From 1-14-2-50-31-20 sp965370315 (GTDB lineage Bacteria > Bacteroidota > Ignavibacteria > Ignavibacteriales > Melioribacteraceae), in the NCBI GenBank assembly GCA_965370315.1, contig CBDUTO010000005.1, positions 1 to 64,000 of the forward strand: a stretch of DNA of 64,000 nucleotides, read 5' to 3'. The notes below the pieces were generated by a model, which saw nothing but the letters and a program-made list of their open reading frames with translations, made no database searches and had not been told where the DNA came from. The first letter of the stretch is position 1, and the number at the start of each line of letters is the position of its first letter. Of this stretch, positions 34,833 through 42,815 are shown one piece after another. The translations under genes were made by a program, and so were the position numbers.

Positions 34833-36818
34833 ATGGTTAACAATAAACAAATAAATAAAAATATAAATATTATGAATGATAATTTATTTTCGAAGTTTAA
34901 AGAGTTTTGTAAACTACAGAACTATTTGATATTTACTATTCTACTCCTTTTATCAATCTCAAATATATTTGCCCAAAAGGAAGTTCTGAATAGTATCCCA
35001 AATGTCATCTCTTTCCAAGGCACCATCTCTGATATTGAAGGTGATATTCCAGCTAATGATGAATATACCATGACCTTTAATTTATATTCTGAGAAGGAAG
35101 GTGGTACAGTAGTTTGGTCTGAAACCCAAAAAAGGATTCAATTGGTTGATGGGAAGTTTCAAGCTCTATTTGGTGTAGATAAAGTATCAAACCAGTTAAA
35201 TATTCTGTTTGATAAAAAGTACTTTATTGGAATTCAGATTAATGGAGAAAAGGAAATCTCCGAAAGAATAGAACTTGTAAGTACACCTTACAGTTTAGGC
35301 TCAAAATATGCTGAAGAGGTTGCTGATAACGCTATAACAGGAGTGAAGCTAGCTGCTGGTTCAATTACAAATGACAAAATTAAAGATGTGAATATCACAA
35401 AATTTAGTGATGAAGACCCAGACCCATTCTCGATATACTGGACAATTCAAGGAAATATTCTATACGGACCTGAGCGCAATTATTTAGGAACAATTGAAGA
35501 GAAAAATTTTGTAATTAAAACGTTTTCAATTCAAAGAATGTTGTTCGACCCATACGGATATGTAGTACTTGGAACTATTCAAGATTCTGTAGATTTCGAA
35601 GTGATTGGATTTTCAACATTTTCTGATGATATGCATATAAAAGGGAAAATGGGTGTTGGAATTGATACAGATGTTTCAACTGCAAAAGTACATATAAACT
35701 CTGTTGATTCGATACCATTTAGAGTTGATTACAATAGTAGTGAAATATTTACTGTAGATCAGAATGGGCATGTAATTATAACAAGTACTGCTGATGGTGA
35801 CCAGTCTGATCTTACAAGTTATCCATTATTTGTTGATAGTAAAGATCAGGGAATTGCAATTCAAATAAGGGGTGCAGGACTATTTGGGGAAGCTTTTGGT
35901 GGAACACTAATTCCAATTCCTGGAATAAGAACAAACTCCTTTGTTACATTTTTTGACGATTTTTTGGATGGAAGGGCAGGAAGAATAGCAGGGGAAAATT
36001 TAGTTGATTATGGTCTAGACCCAAAAAATATTGCTCTAGCAGCATACATGATTGTTTTAACTGCAGCTGAAATATCGGCAGCAGCAAATGCGTCTCCTGC
36101 ATCATTTATATCATTTGGAGCTGAACTTATTGAATTAGGAGCAATAACTGCTTTAGAACTCTCTCAACTCGGGGTCTCTTATCGGTCAGGTTTTGCCGAT
36201 TATGCTGAGTGGCTTGAACGTATTAATCCAAATGAAGTAATTCAAAAAGGGGAGATTGTTGGAGTGTTTGGTGGAAAAATTTCCAAATCGACAATTGGTG
36301 CTGACCAGTTACTCTGCGTTTCATATGCCCCAATTGTTTTAGGAAATATGATCCAAAAAAATGAAGAACCATTTTATGAAAAAGTTACATTCTTAGGTCA
36401 GGTGTCAGTAAAAGTTTATGGAAAAGTAAATTCAGGTGATTATATAATTACTTCAGGATTTGAAGATGGAAGTGGAATTGCTATTTCTCCTGAGTTAATG
36501 ACTATTGATGAATATTCAAAGGTTGTTGGAAGAGCTTGGGAGAGTTCAAATTTTGATGGTGTTAATTTTATAAATACAGCTGTAGGATTTAATACAAGAG
36601 ATATAGTTAAAGCTCTAAAAAACAAAGATAATTTTAACAAAAGAATAAAAAGTGATATCAAAGAAAAAAACGAGAAACTCTCTACAGCTAAATCGAAAAT
36701 ATCCGATTTAAATAGAAAGTTGGATGCTTTGAATTTTGAACTTGAAATAATAGCAAAAGAAGCATCAGAGAAACTTCAAAAAAAGAATTCAATTATAACC
36801 GCAAAACAAAAACAATGA
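34833..36818 (+). CDS. Exported tail-fibre/Peptidase_G2-like protein, paralog 1
   Basis: 661 residues. A signal anchor at about 30-48 ends ANIFAQ-like (SISNIFAQ); ATG 34872 is an alternative start. Residues about 55-165 form a beta domain (VISFQGTISDIEG...TPYSLGSKYAEEV) common in Bacteroidota exported proteins with tail-fibre names. The middle has GTIEEKNFVIKT and MLFDPYGYVVLGT. The C-terminal part, SGFADYAEWLERINPNEVIQKGEIVGVFGGKIS...VSYAPIVLGN, resembles the phage Peptidase_G2 (self-cleaving) domain, followed by a coiled-coil tail (about 605-660). It has no T9SS sorting domain. Two paralogs follow in the same unit. Function unknown. Confidence 0.65.
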   Translation: MVNNKQINKNINIMNDNLFSKFKEFCKLQNYLIFTILLLLSISNIFAQKEVLNSIPNVISFQGTISDIEGDIPANDEYTMTFNLYSEKEGGTVVWSETQKRIQLVDGKFQALFGVDKVSNQLNILFDKKYFIGIQINGEKEISERIELVSTPYSLGSKYAEEVADNAITGVKLAAGSITNDKIKDVNITKFSDEDPDPFSIYWTIQGNILYGPERNYLGTIEEKNFVIKTFSIQRMLFDPYGYVVLGTIQDSVDFEVIGFSTFSDDMHIKGKMGVGIDTDVSTAKVHINSVDSIPFRVDYNSSEIFTVDQNGHVIITSTADGDQSDLTSYPLFVDSKDQGIAIQIRGAGLFGEAFGGTLIPIPGIRTNSFVTFFDDFLDGRAGRIAGENLVDYGLDPKNIALAAYMIVLTAAEISAAANASPASFISFGAELIELGAITALELSQLGVSYRSGFADYAEWLERINPNEVIQKGEIVGVFGGKISKSTIGADQLLCVSYAPIVLGNMIQKNEEPFYEKVTFLGQVSVKVYGKVNSGDYIITSGFEDGSGIAISPELMTIDEYSKVVGRAWESSNFDGVNFINTAVGFNTRDIVKALKNKDNFNKRIKSDIKEKNEKLSTAKSKISDLNRKLDALNFELEIIAKEASEKLQKKNSIITAKQKQ

Positions 36819-37747
36819 GATATTTAAAAATGAAAAGTATTAAAAATCAGTTTACTCTTGTTATTACACTATGTGTGGTTTTATTTCTCAATGTTTATGC
36901 TCAGGAAATAGCAAAACCTATGAGTGAAAGAGAAAAGACTAAAATTTCAAAAATAAAAACAAAAACAGAGTGGGCAACTACTATTAAAGATGGGAAGGAT
37001 TCAAGGATTAAAGTACTTTACCATGAGTATAATGAAGAAGGTAACGTTACAAAAATGCTTATATATTCGCCAGATGGTTCAGTAATGAGTGATATAATTC
37101 ACACTTATGATGAAAATAATTTTGTTGTTAAAACAATTACAAAAAAGAGTAATCCACTACAAAGTACACAAACATTCTATAATTATGAAGATAAGAGATT
37201 TACAGGTATAGAGATATTTAACAATGAGAATATTTTGTTAGTTGAAAGTATTTACGAGTATAATGATGCCAATCTTTTAATCAGGATGATAACAAAAAAT
37301 AGTACAAATACTGTTTATTTGGATTTTACCTATTTGTACGATGAAAATAAAAAATTGTATGAAACGCTTTCTAAAGATGCTAAAGGAACTATTCAAGCAA
37401 TCGTCAAGATTCTGTATGATGGAGCTGGCAATATTTCAGAGCAAAACACTTACACTGCTGATGGTACTATTATGCAGAGAACTACAAATAAACATAATAA
37501 GTTCGGTGTTTTAATAGAGGAAATAATTACAGATGGTGAGGGAAGAGTAATATCAAACATTGAAAGAAAAACTGATACATCTGGAAATTTAGTTCAAGAG
37601 GTAACCTCAAACCCAACTGCCAATATAAAAAAAAGACTCGTTTTTGTTTTGGATAAAAAGGGAAATGTTCTTGAACAAAAGTTGTTTAATAAATTGGATA
37701 TAGAAGTAAGTAAAATTGAAAATGAATTCGAGTATTTTCCTCAATAA
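36815..37747 (+). CDS. Exported YD-repeat-like protein
   Basis: 310 residues. ATG 36815 overlaps the previous stop (ATGA). The signal peptide lies at about 6-31 (FLNVYAQ). The rest is a series of short beta-hairpin repeats with the pattern Y-x-Y-N/D-E-x-G-N (YHEYNEEGNVTKML, YDENNFVVKTITKK, YEYNDANLLIRMITKN, YLYDENKKLYETLSKD, YDGAGNISEQNTY). This is the YD/RHS-like pattern, but far shorter than real RHS toxins and without a C-terminal toxin domain. A structural or carbohydrate-binding role at the cell surface is a guess. Confidence 0.65.
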   Translation: MRYLKMKSIKNQFTLVITLCVVLFLNVYAQEIAKPMSEREKTKISKIKTKTEWATTIKDGKDSRIKVLYHEYNEEGNVTKMLIYSPDGSVMSDIIHTYDENNFVVKTITKKSNPLQSTQTFYNYEDKRFTGIEIFNNENILLVESIYEYNDANLLIRMITKNSTNTVYLDFTYLYDENKKLYETLSKDAKGTIQAIVKILYDGAGNISEQNTYTADGTIMQRTTNKHNKFGVLIEEIITDGEGRVISNIERKTDTSGNLVQEVTSNPTANIKKRLVFVLDKKGNVLEQKLFNKLDIEVSKIENEFEYFPQ

Positions 37748-37790
37748 AAAAAATAGAATAATTCCATTGTTGGAATTAGGAGAGTTTAAA

Positions 37791-38318
37791 GTGAAGAAGT
37801 TAGTCTATTACGTTTTAATGGTGTTTTTAACAGTGAGTATAACATATTCGCAAGACTTACTATTAAATAGTAGTTCATATAATTCGAATGGAATTGTTTT
37901 TTCTGATAATTCAACAAAGGTTTATGTTTCATTTGGAAGAAGTATAGTTGGGGTTGCAAAATCTGGAAACATGGTGATTTCTGTAAATTCTTCAAAGCAC
38001 TTTCAGAACAAGGGTAAACTGATTACAAATAGTGGTGCGTTAGATGTTGGTCCAAATAAATTTTCTCTACAACAGAATTATCCAAATCCATTTAACCCAA
38101 GTACAAATATTAAATATGATATTCCCAAACAGAGTTTAGTTAATATTAGCATATATAATATTCTGGGCGAAAAGGTTGTTGAGTTACTTAACGAAGTAAA
38201 GAGTGCTGGTTCATATGAAATTACATGGAATGCACATAACCTTTCCAACGGTGTTTATGTTTATACCATGCGAGGAAGTGATTTTGTAGATTCAAAGAAA
38301 CTAATTTTATTAAAATAG
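37791..38318 (+). CDS. Small T9SS-sorted exported protein
   Basis: 175 residues from GTG 37791, which has TTAGGAGAG upstream; the longer frame from 37716 overlaps the previous gene and has no ribosome binding site. Signal peptide 1-20 (VSITYSQ). Only about 70 residues separate it from the type A sorting domain (LQQNYPNPFNPST to SKKLILLK), so nearly half the protein is the sorting signal. The short passenger is Ser/Asn-rich with beta character. It may be a minor component of a surface assembly with its neighbours. Confidence 0.8.
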   Translation: MKKLVYYVLMVFLTVSITYSQDLLLNSSSYNSNGIVFSDNSTKVYVSFGRSIVGVAKSGNMVISVNSSKHFQNKGKLITNSGALDVGPNKFSLQQNYPNPFNPSTNIKYDIPKQSLVNISIYNILGEKVVELLNEVKSAGSYEITWNAHNLSNGVYVYTMRGSDFVDSKKLILLK

Positions 38319-38328
38319 ATTGAATAAA

Positions 38329-40443
38329 ATGATGATTAATAATAAGATCAGAAAACTAAAAACAATGTCTATTAGCGGAGCAGAGAAAACAGAAAGATTA
38401 TTTAATCTAAGTTTTTTCTTTTTGCTACTATTCTCATTGCCACTTTTATTCCAAAGTGATATGCTTGGGCAAGAAATTATTAAACCATCTTCTCCTCAAG
38501 TTATTGTTTTCGATGGGTTTATTACCAACTCGGATGGAGAAGTATTTGAGGATGGTACTTATACTCTTATTTTCTCTTTGTATAAGAGGGATTCCGATGG
38601 AAAAGCTCTGTGGAAAGAAGTGCATAGCAGTATTGAGTTAGTTAATGGAATTGTCAATTTAGAATTAGGAAAAGATAGTGGCAATCCAATTTCTATTCCA
38701 TTTGATAAAGAGTATTATATTGGCATCCAGCTTGGAGAAGAGGAACTTTTACCTCGTCAACAATTTACATCTGTTCCTTATAGCTTGCGAACTAAAATTG
38801 CTGCAGAAGTACCTGATGCTTCAATTACAACTGAGAAAATTGCTAATAGCTCAATAACTGATGAAAAAGTTGAAAGCATTGATTGGGAGAAAATAAGTGG
38901 TACTTCTCAATTAGATTTAGACTTAAAATCAACTGCGGTCCTACCAGATTATTGGAGAAGGCACGGTAATTATCTTGAGACGGGTGAAGAATTTCTTGGA
39001 ACAATAAACGATAGAAATTTAGTAATTAGAGTTGATAGTGTTCAAAGAATGATATTTGAACCCTATGGTCGTGTTGTAATAGGTACTTTGCAAGATTCTG
39101 TTCAATTTGAAGTAATAGGGCTTACAACTTTATGCGATGCATTTTTTAGAGGTAAGGTTGGAGTTGGTGTATATCCCGGAGCAGCACAACTTCACATCGA
39201 TTCTCCTGGAGTCGTTCCCTTTGCTGGACAAACACCGTTTCAAGTTGATTCTGCAAATACAGAAGTTTTTAAGATTCAGCCTAATGGACGAGTAGTAATC
39301 ACAAGTACACTCGAAGGGGAAGAGGATGATATATCAAATTATCCGTTATACATTGAGGGTGAAGATCACGGAATTGCAATTAATATCCACCAAGTTGCTG
39401 CCCAGAATGTAGTACCTGCACCACTACCTCAAATACCTGGTGTACCTGGAATACCTGCCATTCCTGGGCTAGTTCTACCACCAAATTCTGGCAATAATTA
39501 TATCTCTTTCTGGGATACATATTCAGGGTTCTCACTAACAAATAATATGACTGGTAGAATTGAAGGACAAAATTATATTGATTATCAAATCGATCCAAAG
39601 AATATTGTTCATCATGTAGCTGTAGTAGGTAAAATTGCAGCGGAAGCCGTTGCTATAGCTGTGACAGCAGCAGCAGTAGCTACAACAGGAGTTCCTATCG
39701 AGGTAGAAGATATTATTAAATTAGCAGGTGAAATTATCTATGAGGTTGCAATTATTGTAATTGATCTTATAAACCTCGGAGTTACGTATGAATCGGGAAG
39801 TGGTGATTATGCCGAGTGGCTTCAGCGTGCTAACTTTAATGAAACAATTAAATATGGTGACATTGTAGGAGTTTATGGAGGCCAAATATCAAAGGCAACT
39901 CTTAATGCAGATCGAATTATGTCAGTCTCTGTTGCGCCAATAGTTTTAGGCAATATGCCACAAAAAGGTATGGAAGAATTGTACGAAAAAGTTGCTTTTA
40001 AAGGACAGGTTCCAGTTAAGGTTATTGGTGTTGTTAATAAAGGGGATTACATAATTCCGAGTGGCATTGAAGACGGAACTGGAATGGCAATTGCTCCTGA
40101 ATTAGTCACAATTGATGAATTGACTAAAACTGTAGGTATTGCGTGGCAAGCATCAAATAATCCTTCGGTAAAAATGATAAAAGTAGGTGTTGGATTAAAT
40201 CTAAAAAACGTTACATCAATTATAAAACAAAGTTCAATTTATGATAAAAGTTTAGTTGCCAAACTTCAGAAAAAGAGTAGTGAGTTAGAATTATTACTTG
40301 CTGAAATAGATACTTCAAACTCAGAGTATGAGGAAACATATAAGAAAATGATTCAATTAAAATTTGCAATAAAAGATTTTGAAAGTGGCACGAACAATAG
40401 GCTTATTAGAACAACACTACTGGAATCTACAAGTGGGAATTGA
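38329..40443 (+). CDS. Exported tail-fibre/Peptidase_G2-like protein, paralog 2
   Basis: 704 residues from ATG 38329 (TTG 38320 or ATG 38365 are alternatives; none has a clear ribosome binding site). The hydrophobic signal segment is at about 22-42. Same layout as its paralogs: the N-terminal beta domain (VIVFDGFITNSDGEVFEDGTY...SVPYSLRTK), then GTINDRNLVIRVDSVQRMIFEPYG, then SGSGDYAEWLQRANFNETIKYGDIVGVYGGQIS...VSVAPIVLGN, then a helical tail. It has a Pro/Gly-rich collagen-like insert at about 366-385 (PQIPGVPGIPAIPG) not seen in the others. No T9SS sorting domain. Confidence 0.65.
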   Translation: MMINNKIRKLKTMSISGAEKTERLFNLSFFFLLLFSLPLLFQSDMLGQEIIKPSSPQVIVFDGFITNSDGEVFEDGTYTLIFSLYKRDSDGKALWKEVHSSIELVNGIVNLELGKDSGNPISIPFDKEYYIGIQLGEEELLPRQQFTSVPYSLRTKIAAEVPDASITTEKIANSSITDEKVESIDWEKISGTSQLDLDLKSTAVLPDYWRRHGNYLETGEEFLGTINDRNLVIRVDSVQRMIFEPYGRVVIGTLQDSVQFEVIGLTTLCDAFFRGKVGVGVYPGAAQLHIDSPGVVPFAGQTPFQVDSANTEVFKIQPNGRVVITSTLEGEEDDISNYPLYIEGEDHGIAINIHQVAAQNVVPAPLPQIPGVPGIPAIPGLVLPPNSGNNYISFWDTYSGFSLTNNMTGRIEGQNYIDYQIDPKNIVHHVAVVGKIAAEAVAIAVTAAAVATTGVPIEVEDIIKLAGEIIYEVAIIVIDLINLGVTYESGSGDYAEWLQRANFNETIKYGDIVGVYGGQISKATLNADRIMSVSVAPIVLGNMPQKGMEELYEKVAFKGQVPVKVIGVVNKGDYIIPSGIEDGTGMAIAPELVTIDELTKTVGIAWQASNNPSVKMIKVGVGLNLKNVTSIIKQSSIYDKSLVAKLQKKSSELELLLAEIDTSNSEYEETYKKMIQLKFAIKDFESGTNNRLIRTTLLESTSGN

Positions 40444-40474
40444 AAAATATTTTAAAATAAATTTTGATAAAAAT

Positions 40475-42457
40475 ATGAATATAAAAATGACAAAAGCAAT
40501 TATTCATGTAATACTATTTAGTATAATTTTAAGTAGTGGAATTATTGCACAGGAGATTCAGAAAAGTAAGTTACCTGGAACAATAGCCTTTAACGGTATG
40601 TTGACTGATGATTTCGGTAAAGCGTTTGAGGATAACTTTTATGATTTTACTTTCTCTTTGTATTCACAATCAGATCCGAATACTCCAAAATGGAGTGAAG
40701 TTCACAAAAAAGTACTTGTTAAAAATGGAGAATTTGATGTAGTACTTGGAAAAGGGACAACTCCAAATCCTTTCTCTTTTGAAATTGATGAAGGTTATTC
40801 ACTCGGTATCAGAATTAATAATGAAAAAGAGATGAGCGATAGGTTCAAGTTTCTGAATTCGCCTTATAGTCTTGGTGCTAAGTTTGCCGAAAGTGTTTCA
40901 GATAATTCAATTACTTCTGAGAAATTAGCAGATGGTTCTGTTACAAATGAGAAGGTTAAAAATATAAGTATAAATAAAATTACAAACCTTCCAAGCTCAA
41001 TTGGTACCTTGGCAAGGTTAAAAGCCATTCCACAAATATTGGGTTCCGATTACGAATGGTGGACTACTCAAGGTAATATAATTTACGGTCCAGAGAGACA
41101 TTTCTTAGGTGTTTTAAACGATAGAAATTTTGTAATCCAAACTTGGGAAATTCAAAGAATGCTTTTCGATCCTTTGGGGTATGTTGTAATTGGAACTACA
41201 CTACACAATGCTCATTTTGAAGTTATTGGTAAAAGTACATTTACCGATGATGCTTTTATTAAGGGAGTTTTAGGTGTTGGAGTTTACCCTACTTCTGCAA
41301 AAATGCATATTAATAACGAAACTACATCATCATCATTAAAAGCTGATTATCAGGGTTCTAATTTATTTGAAATTGAAGGTAATGGAAGAACAACGATTCG
41401 CAGTAGTGTTTCTGGGAATGATTGGCTTGTAGATAACTATCCTCTTTATATTGATGCAGTATCTCAAGGTATAGCAATTAGAGTTGAAGGGAATGACTGG
41501 CTACTCTCTGAGAAAGCAAATGGTGATAATAACTATATGTCATTTTGGACTGAAGATAATCTACTTGCACCTATTCCAACTATTGGCTTTTCAGGTATTT
41601 CAAATATTGGAAATATGGCTGGAAGAATTGAAGGACAAACTGTTACAGACTATTGGTCAGATATGCCTAATATTATTCATGGCGTCTATATTGTAGCTCT
41701 TGGCGCTGCTGAAATAGTAGCTCTTTCTATGGCGGTCTTGGAGCCAGTTGATATAATTACAATTGCTATTGACCTAGCTGAGAATATAATAATTGAAGGT
41801 CTCAACATGGCAAATATCGGCGTTACCTTCGAATCGGGGAGTGGAGATTATGCAGAATGGTTAGAGAAATCTGACAAAACAGAGAAATTTTATTCTGGCG
41901 ATATTATTGGAGTAAAAGGTGGAAAAATTTCAAAAAAATTGGATGATGCAGAGTTTTTTATGGCAATATCTAGTGCACCAATAGTTTTAGGTAATTCACC
42001 AACAGATGGTCACATAGAAGATTTTGAAAAAGTAGCCTTTATGGGACAAATACCAGTGAGCGTCAGAGGAATCGTAAACGAAGGTGATTTCATTATTCCC
42101 TCTGGTCTTAATGATGGAACTGGATATGCAATAGCTCCTGAGTTGCTAACTTTAGATGAATACCCCAGTATTGTTGGGCAAGCATGGAGTAGCTCTAAAA
42201 CTGACGGGATTACTTTAATAAATACTCATGTTGGTTTGGATAATAAAGACCTTGGATATATTGTTAAAAATATTGAGACTGCTGATAAAGAAATTCTTAT
42301 TGGGATGAAGAAAATGGATATAGATTTGGAAGGAACTAAGGACGAAGCTAAATATTTACAAAAGAAATTAACTGATACTAAAGTTTTAATTAATGAAATA
42401 TTTTTGCAATTAGAAAATGGACAAAATGTTTCACACACTATGTTAGAAACATTATAA
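40475..42457 (+). CDS. Exported tail-fibre/Peptidase_G2-like protein, paralog 3
   Basis: 660 residues from ATG 40475; the longer frame from 40379 would overlap paralog 2 and add a non-signal extension. Signal peptide at about 1-26 (SSGIIAQE). Shares with its paralogs the N-terminal beta domain (TIAFNGMLTDDFGKAFEDNFY...NSPYSLGAKF), GVLNDRNFVIQTWEIQRMLFDPLGYVVIGT, SGSGDYAEWLEKSDKTEKFYSGDIIGVKGGKIS...ISSAPIVLGN, and a C-terminal coiled coil. It is the last large gene before the micro-ORF at 42487. Confidence 0.65.
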   Translation: MNIKMTKAIIHVILFSIILSSGIIAQEIQKSKLPGTIAFNGMLTDDFGKAFEDNFYDFTFSLYSQSDPNTPKWSEVHKKVLVKNGEFDVVLGKGTTPNPFSFEIDEGYSLGIRINNEKEMSDRFKFLNSPYSLGAKFAESVSDNSITSEKLADGSVTNEKVKNISINKITNLPSSIGTLARLKAIPQILGSDYEWWTTQGNIIYGPERHFLGVLNDRNFVIQTWEIQRMLFDPLGYVVIGTTLHNAHFEVIGKSTFTDDAFIKGVLGVGVYPTSAKMHINNETTSSSLKADYQGSNLFEIEGNGRTTIRSSVSGNDWLVDNYPLYIDAVSQGIAIRVEGNDWLLSEKANGDNNYMSFWTEDNLLAPIPTIGFSGISNIGNMAGRIEGQTVTDYWSDMPNIIHGVYIVALGAAEIVALSMAVLEPVDIITIAIDLAENIIIEGLNMANIGVTFESGSGDYAEWLEKSDKTEKFYSGDIIGVKGGKISKKLDDAEFFMAISSAPIVLGNSPTDGHIEDFEKVAFMGQIPVSVRGIVNEGDFIIPSGLNDGTGYAIAPELLTLDEYPSIVGQAWSSSKTDGITLINTHVGLDNKDLGYIVKNIETADKEILIGMKKMDIDLEGTKDEAKYLQKKLTDTKVLINEIFLQLENGQNVSHTMLETL

Positions 42458-42486
42458 AAAAAAATGATTTAAGAAAGGACTTATAG

Positions 42487-42576
42487 ATGTCAAAAATTGG
42501 TGCTACACTATTTATTGTAGGAGTTTTGCTTGTATTCGCTTCGGCTCTTTTTGCTTGCCAAGTGACTTATTTTTAA
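42487..42576 (+). CDS. 29-aa lipoprotein-like micro-protein, copy A
   Basis: ATG 42487 has AAAGGA 7 bp upstream. The product begins MSKIGATLFIVGVLLVFAS and ends ALFACQVTYF. It is a single hydrophobic helix with a lipobox-like LFAC, so lipidation and cleavage would leave only CQVTYF. It shares MSKI, the AC near the C-terminus and the final aromatic residues with the copies at 45802 and 51110. It follows paralog 3 by 29 bp and is the end of the first unit. A weak hairpin (42586-42600, AAGAT-AGA-ATCTTTT) may terminate the transcript. Confidence 0.7.
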   Translation: MSKIGATLFIVGVLLVFASALFACQVTYF

Positions 42577-42694
42577 GGGGTATATAAGATAGAATCTTTT
42601 GTATAAATACAAATATTATTTATGAATAAAACTGAGATGCCAGGGCATATTTAAATTCTATTATTGAGTATTTGTATAGTTCAAATAAAAATAG

Positions 42695-42723
42695 TTGACA
42701 TTAAATTCTAAATCACATACTTT
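42695..42723 (+). promoter_or_regulatory. Sigma70-type promoter, surface-protein unit 2
   Basis: TTGACA (42695-42700), 17-bp spacer, TACTTT (42718-42723). Identical -35 and spacing to units 1 and 3. Predicted leader of about 85 nt. A palindrome TATTTACT-TATGT-AGTAAATA lies in the leader just before the conserved box. Confidence 0.7.
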
Positions 42724-42775
42724 AAACTCATCAAGCAAATAGTATTTACTTATGTAGTAAATAATTTTCTTAATA

Positions 42776-42794
42776 CCAGCCAAAGTCAGATTTT
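42776..42794 (+). promoter_or_regulatory. Conserved leader box, copy 2
   Basis: CCAGCCAAAGTCAGATTTT, identical over 19 nt to copy 1, ends 21 bp before ATG 42816. The flanking sequence is not conserved, so the box itself is what has been kept. Confidence 0.8.
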
Positions 42795-42815
42795 AATTAT
42801 TATTAGAGGTTTATT

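Noticed and set aside
37716..37790. N-terminal extension of the small T9SS protein
   Set aside because: Overlaps the previous gene, has no signal peptide, and the GTG at 37791 has a good ribosome binding site and signal peptide.
34833..42457. Prophage remnant, because of tail-fibre-like proteins
   Set aside because: No capsid, terminase, portal or integrase; the proteins carry signal peptides and lie in an operon with T9SS surface proteins.
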